Positions 24,692-34,552 of a stretch of DNA of 64,000 nucleotides are shown piece after piece. Position 1 is the first letter of the stretch. Every line of letters begins with the position of its first letter. The stretch lies in NCBI GenBank assembly GCA_033977485.1, contig CM066989.1:36458595-36522594 (forward strand), read 5' to 3'. The position numbers and the translations under genes were made by a program. The notes under the pieces are model-generated. The model was not told where the DNA came from, searched no databases, and saw only the letters and a program-made list of their open reading frames with translations. Origin of the DNA: Hydrangea macrophylla. Its lineage: Eukaryota > Streptophyta > Magnoliopsida > Cornales > Hydrangeaceae.

Positions 24692-26272
24692 CTAAGTAGA
24701 TGGTTCATTTTTATTTACCACTTCATCCTCTTCTGAAGTAGAATGAGGCATGTTTTTTCCTATAATCTTGCCGCTTCTCAGAGTAGTCACGGCTTTAGCA
24801 TGTTCTTGATTATTAGGACCGTTGTTGTATCCCTTAGGGTTTTGAAGTGGTTGGGCAGGAAATGTCCCACCCGATCCCTCTTGTCGTGCATCCATTCTCT
24901 CTAACGTTGCGGACATTTTACTTATCATTTGAATTAACTGTTGTGTTAAATTCACATTAGAGAGTGGATCTTCCTCTTGCACCTTTTTAGTGGCATGTAC
25001 ACATTTGACTGTTGATTATTCGAGGGTTGAGCTTGGTTGTAGTTATTGAGTCTGTTTTGATTGAAATGCTGAGGCTGTCTATTGTTTTGCCCTTGATATT
25101 GATTGTTATTGTAGGGCTACTGCTGATATTGGTTTTGGGTCCCAGCGTCGTTCTTCCAATCAAAACCAGGATGATTCCATCGATTACTGTTTTGGAAATT
25201 GTTATTGTTATTGTAGGAATTCTCCGCCCCTCTGTATCCTTGCATGGCGTTCATTTCCATGGGGGCTTTTTCTTGAAAGTATGGCACATTGGGACAGTAT
25301 TGAGTTGTGTCTCCCAACATATTGCATGTGCCACGAGGTTCTTCAGGCAAAACCTGTCTAGAACTCTCTCCTTTCATCCCTAATTCCTCTACTTTCCTTG
25401 CTAGTTCTTCGTATTTGGTCATCAGATGATCTTCGATTTTTAACTAATAGATGTTTTTCTCCTCTACACCTACTGACTGGTTACGTGGAATGTCGTCAGA
25501 ATTAGACCATTCATGAGCATGTTCAGATAACCACTCAAAGTGGGCTTCAGCCTCTTCGGTGTTTTTGCGTAGAAATGGACCTGTGCTCATGGTTTCAACC
25601 AGTTTTTTTGTTTCACCTTTTAGTCCTTCATAAAAGTAGCTAATGGTTCGCCATTTCTCATACCCATGGTGTGGTCATGAGAGAAGCAAATCTTTGAAAC
25701 ACTCCCAAGTTTGAGTGAAGATTTCATAGCTCTTTTGTTTGTAGGAATTTATTTGACTTTTTAGTTCAGTGGTCATGTGAGGTGGAAAGAATTTCTTTAA
25801 GAACGCAGTGTCATCGCATGCTAGGTGAAGATTGAATTTGGCTTGAGGGTGAGTAGCCACACATTTGCTTTATCCTTCAGAGTGAAGGGAAATAGCATCA
25901 GGCGTGTCACAGCTACAGGATAATTTTGTGAGAATGTTTTACAAACATCTTAATATCCTTGACATGTAGATATGCCTTCTTGCTCTCCATTCCGTGAAAG
26001 GTTGGAAGGAGTTGAATCATCCCATTGCGAAATTAGAATTCGCCCGCATGGGGTGGAATGAGAATACAAGAAGGCGTAGGTGCGTGTTCGGGTTGCATGA
26101 GATCGTACAAGGGACGGAGCGAATCGTCAACAGGTATAACCACATTCTCACCATTTTCACTTTGATTGTCACCCATTGAATCGGTGGGTGTAACTACAGG
26201 ATTAATAGAATTAGAAGATTCAGATAGGTAGAATGGATTTTCGAAAATTCCTTGGATGGAATTATCGGACAT
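24692..26272 (-). pseudogene. Gag of the Athila-like element, several frameshifts
   Basis: Starts at ATG 26270-26272 (MSDNSIQGIFENPF). Fragments in changing frames carry AKFNLHLACDDTAFLKKFFP-type Gag core sequence (25860-25675) and a coiled segment with MTKYEELARKVEEL. An Asn-rich region with RWNHPGFDWKN (25422-25117) follows, then the AVTTLRSGKIIGK motif typical of the Athila Gag-protease junction (near 24780). At least two frame changes break it. It would have encoded the particle protein. Confidence 0.8.
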
Positions 26273-26376
26273 AAAAGAGAAGAGACTAAGAAGATTTTAA
26301 ACCTAAAGAAAACGAAAAAGAAAAATAGAAATAGATGAAGAAAGAGCAAGGTAATCTAAGTACTAACTAGTCGCCT

Positions 26377-26394
26377 TCCCCGGCAACGGCGCCA
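26377..26394 (-). promoter_or_regulatory. Primer binding site, tRNA-Asp type
   Basis: Minus-strand TGGCGCCGTTGCCGGGGA, complementary to the 3' end of tRNA-Asp, 6 bp from the 5' LTR. It fixes the element's orientation. Confidence 0.85.
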
Positions 26395-26400
26395 AACACT

Positions 26401-28040
26401 TGACACGAAAATCTTTTGTGTGAGCTTGTGTGCTGTACCCAGGTGTAGGTAGACGTGCAAGTAGTATTCTGGTAAGACCAGGTCGATCCCACTGAGAAGG
26501 TCGAAGATTAATAACTTAGATTAAACTCTAAAAGAAAATAAAAATTCAAGATTTCAGAAAGGTGTACAACACGAAGTTCTACAATTAACAACTACTAAGA
26601 GTAAATCAATTAAATTAACTACGAACTAACTAATTAACTAAGTGAATTTCAAATGGTTTTTAACTTAATAAAAGGGAAGCGTTGGGATCAAACAAATCTA
26701 TAGTGACTTAGCCATCTACCATGCAATTACACTGAAGCTCAATGGAGTACATCTTCTACAGTATTCTATATTTCTCTAAAAATAAAGAATCCATAGCCCA
26801 TTCATGACCGGGACTATATCATCACAGTTGATTCGAAATACAAGAAAGCGGTTTAAAACAATAGTTAAGACTCGCACTCTGAATGGTATTAGCATTCAAA
26901 GTGGTTTGCAAAATGTATTGAAGAAAAATGCCTTAAGGCTTAAACTGCAGAAACTATTTTGACAAACTGAGCATTTGGGGGCAGTTTGATAACAAATCTC
27001 AAAAATAAAAAGTCTAGGAATACTGCATAGGATATTCTCAAGAATCAGAGAGTTTGATCGATCGACGCGCTTTCGATCGATTGAATATCGTCATCTCTCA
27101 ATAAATCGATATGTCTTCGATCGCTTGACTATATCTCTGGTCTGATCGATCGAACTCACTTCGATCAATCGAACACAGGTTTTATAGTGCTGCATGACAG
27201 AGGCTGGAGATCACTGCTTCATCGTGATCTCCCAACTCTAAGATTACTCAGACATGGTCTGGAGTGTCTCAGATCTATTTTTAACGTAAAAGTTCATGAA
27301 GACTGCGTTTGTTTGTGCTTTTAACATAAAACATACGAAAACTATGGGTTTAATAATAACTAACATGCAAGACTACGATCCTAACAGATTATACTACGAA
27401 AAACTATTAGCAGAATGTAAACAAAACAATAAAATGAAACATGAATGAAAGGAATACTTGTATTAAAGCTGAAATCACCAAGCAATTAATGTAGAATCCA
27501 AGATTAACCTACAAAAGTAAGCAAACACTCCTTCTCTCTCTCTATAAAACTGTTGAAAAAATAATGTGGGCGTCCCTATGGACGAGTTTAAAACAAATAT
27601 ATATAGACAATCCTAGGGCTAGGGTTAATTACACCACTTCTGCTGTGTGCGCGTAAGTTTATGATAAAAGGCATGTTCGATCGATCGAACATAATTCGAT
27701 CGCTTGAACTTTTGAAATATTCGAGCGCTTGAACTGTCTTCGATCGATCGAAACATCGATCGCTTGAGGGTTCATCGATCGGTCGAAGTCTACTTTTCAT
27801 TTTTGAATTGTCTTGCTTATAATCCAGCATTCCCTTTATCCTGTTATTCATTTCTTCACACAGCAAAATAGTGATCTGCACAAATGATAGCTAAAACAAC
27901 ACAACTTATCATAGATATGTTACATTGTATAAAAGCTAGCAGTGTAAAACGAATTGCAAATATATTAGGGAGTTGTAAACTAAATCAGTATATTTCTTTA
28001 TTTTAGTACGGTTGTATTTTACAAATACCTCCGCTAGTCA
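26401..28040 (-). repeat. 5' LTR of the Athila-like element, 1640 bp
   Basis: On the minus strand it starts TGACTAGCGG (28040) and ends GTGTCA (26401). TATA box (CTATATATATT) is at about 27595-27605. A CGATCG word array (27675-27787) lies about 70 bp upstream of it, and a second array (27054-27173) lies downstream. A (CT) tract with TATAAAA is near 27530-27548. Confidence 0.9.
27675..27787 (-). repeat. CGATCG palindromic word array upstream of the Athila LTR TATA box
   Basis: Six words (GTTCGATCGATCGAAC, TTCGATCGCTTGAA, TTCGAGCGCTTGAA, TTCGATCGATCGAA, ATCGATCGCTTGAG, ATCGATCGGTCGAA) separated by 4-9 bp. It ends about 70 bp from the minus-strand TATA box near 27605. Confidence 0.8.
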
Positions 28041-28953
28041 GTTGTTAGTATAGCATGCGTTGCCGGCATAACCGTCATTAGTGGGGCCACCCTCTGCATA
28101 ATCCCCCTCAGGGTAGTAGCCATCATCGTAGTTTCCATCACCTGCATTGTTAAGGACAGGGTAGTCTGAACGGGAAATGTCTAGGCAGTAAAGGCTGTCA
28201 ACTTATTGAAAGCTGAGTGAGAACTAACTAACACAATCTCATAGAAATAACGTAATCATTAGTCATGCACGATATACAACAGTGATAAATAATATAATTT
28301 CCTCTTTTATTCAAACACGTCATTAGTCGATTCTCGTTATCTTTCAAATTCTAACACTGACTGTACCAATCCGAACCGATTATATCTTCACGACATACTA
28401 GTGTTCCTGTTCATTGGTTTTAAGAACTCTTACTGTTCACCGCTTTTAAGAACTTTTATGAGCACCATACATCGTTCTCATATAACGACTAGTCTATGAA
28501 CGCATCAAAACTCTTGTTCACTGCTTTTAAGAACTCTTACTATTCACCGCTTTTAAGAACGCTTGCGAGTATCGTCCGTTTATAATCCACATGCATCAGC
28601 ACTTGTTGCTAGCACAATACATAATGCTCACATCCCACATAGATGTGTTCACGACCAACTCATGATACTAACATATTTGTACTGACGGTCACCAATACCC
28701 CCACTGACTCAATTACCAGGATTAACCAATGTTACCCACCATTATTCTCTCCAACTTATCTCGTTATCGTGTCGTATCATTACTAGCGTTCCAAACCCGA
28801 CTACGTTACTCACCATATTATCTCAATCTCATTATCATATCCCCTTACCTCTGTAATCCATAATATCACATAATAAGAACATAAAATAACGACTAAACAA
28901 CTACGCATTATGAATTATACACTAAGGGAACAACCAAGTTCTGTTAATGTTCT

Positions 28954-29120
28954 ATCGATTGAAATCCTCTCAATCGCTTGAAGAAAGTGAATGTTCAATC
29001 CAATCGAAGTGTTCTCGATCAATTAAAGTTAAGGCAGTCTCAATCGATTGAAGTCCTCTCAACCGCTTGAGACTCAAGGATGTTCAATTGATTGAACTTA
29101 GTTCGATCGCTTGAACTACG
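28954..29120 (-). repeat. CGATCG-type word array in the chromovirus-like LTR (downstream array)
   Basis: Degenerate words such as CTATCGATTGAA, CAATCGCTTGAA, TTCAATTGATTGAA and TTCGATCGCTTGAA, spaced by a few bases. It corresponds to words starting at about 63960 in the second copy of this LTR. Confidence 0.65.
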
Positions 29121-29599
29121 TCTTCTCCAGATTCTGGCAGTGAACTTTCAGAATCTGTTAAGGGGTGTTTGGGTTCTTTTTAAACGTACAGAATACGTTA
29201 AACATTATAACTAAGCTACTGAGTGAGTTTGGAACTCATCGAACGTCGTTAAGGGCGCGTTTGGCAACTTTGAAAGCTTCAAAGCTTCTCCAATGGTTTC
29301 CTCCTTCCTCTCTCTGCTCCTCTCTTCGTCTCCGTCTCTCCTTCTCTTTATCTTCTTCTTCTCCTTCCTCTTCTTCCCTGCTTCTCTATCTCTTCTCTGC
29401 CTGTATATGTATATATATAGATATGTGTGTATATATATGGATGTTTATGTATATATAAATAAACACAAGCATACACACTCTCTCTAGCTTTCTCATGTTC
29501 AGCAACAGAAAAACTCACAAGCACAACACATATATATAGAGGGGGAGGGGTGCAGGTGGCTGCTTCTGCGTGAAACCTGGAAATCCTGATGATTACACG

Positions 29600-29791
29600 T
29601 TCGATCGCTCGAAGGCAGTTCGATTGCTCAAGAGCAGATCAGTCAGTTAGATCGATTGAAAACAGTTTGATCGATTAAAGTGGGGACCACGTATTAAATT
29701 TATGTCGGTAGGGTTTCGATCGATTGAACAGAGTTCGATCGCTTGAGCTTTAGAAATGTTTGATCGCTCAAAAAGACTTCGATCGGTCGAA
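29600..29791 (-). repeat. CGATCG word array upstream of the chromovirus-like LTR TATA box
   Basis: About eight words (TTCGATCGCTCGAA, TTCGATTGCTCAAG, TCGATTGAA, TTTCGATCGATTGAAC, TTCGATCGCTTGAG, TTCGATCGGTCGAA and others). It ends 60 bp from the minus-strand TATA box (TCTATATATATG, 29529-29540). The collinear array in the other copy is at 63289-63480. Confidence 0.8.
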
Positions 29792-29870
29792 GGTGAAATT
29801 ACAAGTAAGGTTAAAGAAAGTATATGGAATCTCTCTGCATAAATATTTATTGAAAATATAGGGTATTACA

Positions 29871-30129
29871 AACTGTTCATCAAGAATCCAAGATGGATAT
29901 ATATTAACTTAGTCATATTTCCATTATGACCCCAAAGTTTTCATATTTTAAGTTGAATTCAAATGGATTGAGTATTTACAGTTTAATCAAAACCCTTTTA
30001 AGTAGAATGCTTATGGCCCCAAAATTCTGTCTGTATATATCTTGGACCAATGATTTTAAATTTTCAAGATTGGGCATATTTTGGGTATTTACATATTTTC
30101 TATGAACTTTTAAAAATTACATTAATACC
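29871..30129. other. Flank between two LTR elements
   Basis: AT-rich and unrecognised. It ends with target duplication ATACC (30125-30129) of the next element and resumes at 37517. Confidence 0.5.
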
Positions 30130-32821
30130 TGTAGTGACCCGAAAATTTAAAACATATTATTTTATTTTTCGTCAAAGAAAAATACCAGTTTTGAAAATTT
30201 TAGCAGTATAATTTTTATCTGTGTGTATGGTTAAGCTTGTGAGCTCAACACACACTAGAATATCTCATGAGAAACTTGGTGACCAAACAAATTTTAAGTG
30301 CACAGTGTGTGCGTGTGTTTTGTTGTGCAATGTGTGTAGGAGTGTGTTGTGTGTGTGTGTACTACAAGCCTCTTGGAGGCCAAGCAAACCAACTTTATAA
30401 ATACACACATCACCCCCAACAATCACCAACTCTCAATCTCTCAAACTCACTGCCTCGCTATTCCCTCTCTCTCTCTGCTCATATGTATATACATATATGT
30501 GCAGAATATATATAGATAGTATATATATATATACATTCAAGGAATCAAAGCTTGGATCATCAATTAGAATTGGGATTCTTTGTATACCTCTTTAAATTCA
30601 ATTTGGGGTAAGATTCCTACATCAACTTCATATTTGAATTCAGTTTAATTGTAGAGCTGTTATATATATACATATATATATAGATTATATATATACCGTT
30701 AAGGGTTTGAAAATAGCGAACAGAAAAACTGTGATCAAAACTTGATTTATTTATATCAAATGAAAGGTCTCGATCCCACGAGGCTGTATTTCAAATTTTA
30801 GAAGCTAATTCATAGCGGTTGCGATGAACGATCGAATTAAAGTTTTGTCGCTATTCGGTTTTTTGATAAAATCAAGAGCTGCGTTTGATTTCAATAAAAT
30901 TTGATTTCATATTTGAAATCTACGCGGAAAAAGGAAGCATTCCATATATTGGAAAGTCCTGTTTTGGTTAAGTTTTCAAACTGGGTAAAATTTAGCCTTT
31001 AATTTCAAAATAGGGGAAGAAAGAAGAAGAAGACGACACTGTGACATCTCGCGCGCGCGACCCGCGCGAGCGAGGGGTCGCGCGAGCGGCTCGCGCGCGC
31101 GACCAAGCTGTTTTTGAAAATTGTTTTTTTTAATAACCACGTGGCCTTTCTGAACGCATTCCGTGCGAGCGAGGCCTCGCGCGAGCGGCATGCGCGAGCG
31201 AGGTCCCGCGCGAGCGGTCCGCGCGCGCGACCTCGGGCAGTTTAGCAAAATCTCCTGTTTTGTTGTACTTGAGCCTGTTATGAGCTAAGGGGCCTTGTAC
31301 CCTATGCTTTAAGAGTTGTACTTTACTGTAATAGTAGTTGTAAAATCACAAAAATAATTTTGGGATGAAAGACCTTAAAGGCTTTCGATTTTTTTTTAAA
31401 AAAAAAAAGGTCTCAGAGACTTCCAGGTTTTGAAAAGGGAAGACCTTAGAGGCTTCCGTGCATAAAACCCTCTAGGAGGGATTTTGTTTTGAAAAGTTAG
31501 AAATCCCGGATTTGTGGGTAGGCGTGTGAGATGGGTACCACTAGGAACTCGAATTGCGGGATGTGCTGCAAGAAACCCCCATAACGGTAAAGGCTAGGCC
31601 TCCGTGTAATTCGTAAGGCCCAAAGTCCCGCACGTTTGAGGCTAGGCCTACGTGGACGGGAAGCCCATGGTCCGGGTAATGATATTGACGATTGAGGGTG
31701 AGTGTTTGAAAATGCACGAAAAGTGATTTTCATACATGACATTGGCATTCATTGCACTCACGCATGTTATATAACATATGTTATTGTGAGGTTATATGAC
31801 TATACGAGCCTTTTTGGCTTATGGACTATCAAACCTTTCCTTTTCAGGTGATATAGATAAGGGTAAGGCTCCCGAGATTTGATGAACTTCCGCTTTGTTT
31901 GAAGGTCGAGTTTATGGGATTTTAATTTAATGATGGTTCAAAGAGCATGGTATGATTTAATTGGACAAGTGTTTGTCCACCCGCTTTTAAATAGTATGAT
32001 AGCTTAACTCTGATTTTTCGTTGCTTATCTTGAAAACGATTTGTTTCAAGAAAGAATAGTTTTCAAATGAAAACCTGATTTTGGTGTTATTAATGTTTTC
32101 CAAATGATGAATATAATTTTCAAGCCGGAGTAGAGTTGACTAGTGAAGATCCCGTTTAGGGAAGAAATTGTGAGATTGTGATACTTTGTATTCTTAAAAA
32201 CCTTGGATTTTTATTATAAGAGTTTCTAACGTTTGAGAAAAAAAAAAGTAAATCATTGTATTACTTTTCAATATGTGAAACCAAGTTTGAGTTGCTATTT
32301 AAAGATTGTATTCTAAAGTTTGAGAAGGAGATTTGATAAATGTTTATCAAATCTATATATTTTTCGCTGCACTGTTGTTCATTTGATAAACCGTTAAAGA
32401 ATTTCTGTTAATGTCTTTTAAATTGACAAGCAAAGATTTTAAAAAGACTAATTGAATGCTTCTGCTATCGTTTTACTCAGATCCGTGAGTCTTTAAAGAT
32501 TTTGTTTTCCCATCAAAGATTTGAAAAGCTATTCTATGCTTCCGCAGTAACTCTCGGAGTCTAGGACTCGAGGCGTTGTATAATGGTATCAAAGTTTTGA
32601 GGTTTCAAAGTTTAAATGTTTCAGAGCTTTGGACATTAAATGATTTTAAAGTTTAAACGTTTGATTTTTTTTAAAGAGAAAGTTTTCAGGTAAGCTTCGG
32701 GTCTAGGACTCGGAGCATTACGATTATGTTCAGTCCTTCCGCTCTTGGTTATATATTATTTTATTTTAGTTAGCACCCCCTCGCCTGCGGGACCCGTACC
32801 GAGGCAGGGCGGGGTGCTACA
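30130..32821 (+). repeat. 5' LTR, 2692 bp
   Basis: TATA box (TTTATAAATAC) at about 30394-30404 with a GT-rich tract just upstream (30296-30362). A dense CG word array is at 31048-31232. Relative to the right LTR it lacks about 400 bp (after about 31341) and has about 115 extra bp near 30575-30695. Confidence 0.88.
31048..31232 (+). repeat. CGCGAGCG word array in the LTR (5' copy)
   Basis: Words TCGCGCGCGCGACC, CGCGCGAGCGAGG, TCGCGCGAGCGGC, TCGCGCGCGCGACC, then after a 60-bp gap five further variants. It is extremely CpG-dense in otherwise AT-rich sequence. The right LTR has the same array at 35361-35529 with one unit fewer. Confidence 0.85.
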
Positions 32822-32823
32822 GA

Positions 32824-32835
32824 TGGTATTAGAGC
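32824..32835 (+). promoter_or_regulatory. Primer binding site, initiator Met tRNA type
   Basis: TGGTATTAGAGC, one mismatch from the standard TGGTATCAGAGC, 2 bp after the 5' LTR. Confidence 0.75.
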
Positions 32836-34537
32836 GTACCGGGTCGAATACTTCGGAACGCCAGGTTATGTGCTCATGTTGATTGAGAGGTTGTTTTGTT
32901 GACATATTAGTTAATGACTTGAGAAACGTATTATCATGTACTAATCTGTTACTTGATAACTTGTGATGTGTTGTTTAAAGTTTTAACTACAAGTATCTTT
33001 GAGAAGATGAATTGAGCATGTTTATTTGCCTGAGGGACTATGTGATATAACATGCTACGTTGTTTAAGATGCTTATATGCCTACATGTTTAGTTAAGCGA
33101 CAAGCATGCTAAAAATGTCTTTCTATGAATATGTTTATGCCGTTATGCATACCCATGAGACGTGTACATGAATGTGTTATACCTATAAGTGCGACCTAAA
33201 TTAGATTTTTGTGTGAAATGAGTAGTGAGAGCATTTGTGTTGTCCTATGTCCCCTTGTTTCGAGAGTTCGACTAGACGTAACTTCTTGACTTTTGGGGTA
33301 GTCTCTCCTTTGGGTTAAACCTTGGTACTCCCTATTGCTTGGAAATTCTTTTGAACGGTTGAATTCACTCTTTTATGAGTTGGGTATGGTTGCCTATACG
33401 GATCCTTGCCGTTTGATTTGGATGACTGATTATGTCAGTGGAGCTTCTTAGTGTGACTATCTTTCTGTGCAAGTTCACATGTTTTTTTTTTTTGGAAAGA
33501 GAGTATCATTCTGTGATCATATCATTCTGTGATCGTATCATTTTATAGAATCTTTGAGGTTATTATATCGACCTTTCGATGTTTGAGAAATGTCTTAAGA
33601 AGAAATGTGTAGGGAACATCGTAATATGCAGTTATATCTACAAAGAGCACAGGAATTTGAGACAACACGTGAGGTAGAGCATAAAGCTCATTTGCTATTT
33701 TGCCTGGACTTGGTCCTGGTAAGTATTTTGTGGTTCACACATTGGAAACATTAATCTCTGTTTCGAACATGGGTTGTGCGATGTGACGTGAGTACATGGG
33801 GATATGAGCTGAATGTATCGGGGACTGACGGTAGCGTCATTGGAGATATTAATCATTTGAGATTATTTCTGTGGATATTGGACGGTTGAGGAATCTCTCA
33901 ACCTATCTTACGGTATTATCGTACAACATGATATTGCGATATTTCTTTATGATTTCCTTTACGGTTTATGGTATATAGATGAGGAATCTCTCATCTTGTA
34001 TTACGGTGTATTCTAATATGGTACTATTCTGACGTATTCTAATACGGTGTATATGGATGGTTGAGGAATCTCTTCACCTATTGACAATATTATCTCAAGA
34101 TGTATTCTGTTACGGTGTATATAGGATCGTTGAGGAATCTCTCAACTTTAATTACGGTATTATCATATTGCGGCATATATGAAGCGGTTGAGGAATCTCT
34201 CAACCTATTTACGGTGTTATCATATTACGGCATATATGAAGCGGTTGAGGAATCTCTCAACTTGTATTATAGTCGATGTTGGACTCTGAGAATTGACCCT
34301 CGATTGGAATTTCGAGGAATGCTATTTGAGGATAGGGTACTAGGCTTTTGAGAAAATGATTTGAAGGGAGAGGAAGTGTTAGGACCTACTTTGCATAAGG
34401 TTCCTACGATCTGACATTTCAAAATGCTCGTAAATGAATATCCGTGTTGTAAGACGGAGTGTGAAACATCCTTTGGGCAGTGTTGCGATTACCTCGTTAT
34501 CAGATGACCTTACTTGAATTTCGCGGACGAAATTCTT
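32836..34537 (+). other. Internal region without gag-pol
   Basis: No open frame with a recognisable domain. It holds the hairpin repeat at 33885-34261 and ends in pol-tail-like sequence. Presumably packaged in trans by a related chromovirus. Confidence 0.6.
33885..34261 (+). repeat. Repeated hairpin, GTTGAG-GAATCT-CTCAAC, six copies
   Basis: Copies begin at 33885, 33979, 34060, 34129, 34187 and 34244, so spacing shrinks from 94 to 57 bp. Four copies have the exact stem GTTGAG/CTCAAC. The copy at 33979 has GATGAG/CTCATC, a paired change that keeps the stem. The copy at 34060 is imperfect. The intervening sequence (acggtgttatcatattacggcatatatgaagc) is also repeated. Confidence 0.8.
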
Positions 34538-34552
34538 TTAAGGGGGGTAGAG

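Larger units (their letters stand above)
17205..28040 (-). mobile_element. Degenerate Athila-like Ty3/Gypsy retrotransposon, nested
   Basis: A 10.8-kb element on the minus strand with 5-bp target duplication GTTGT on both sides (17200-17204 and 28041-28045). The 5' LTR is 26401-28040. The primer site TGGCGCCGTTGCCGGGGA, complementary to tRNA-Asp and typical of Athila, is at 26377-26394. Gag, protease, reverse transcriptase, RNase H and integrase follow in that order, all with stops or frameshifts, then a region in the env-like position. The 3' LTR (17205-18353) lacks its U3 start. It inserted into a chromovirus-like LTR. Confidence 0.9.
16884..29870 (-). mobile_element. Chromovirus-like LTR (solo or 3' LTR), split by the Athila-like insertion
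   Basis: Read on the minus strand the LTR starts TGTAATACCC at 29870, runs to 28046, resumes at 17204 after the Athila-like insertion, and ends GGGGCGTGACA at 16884, about 2.1 kb in total. Its first half matches the LTR at 63207-64000 over its whole visible length, including the word arrays, the TATA box and a conserved 'agcttcgaagctttc' block. No primer site follows the end at 16884, so it is a solo LTR or a 3' LTR. No flanking duplication was found. Confidence 0.65.

Noticed and set aside
34100..34351. 83-codon frame with repeated 'YGIYEAVEESLN' peptide
   Set aside because: Translation of the tandem hairpin repeat; no start context or homology.
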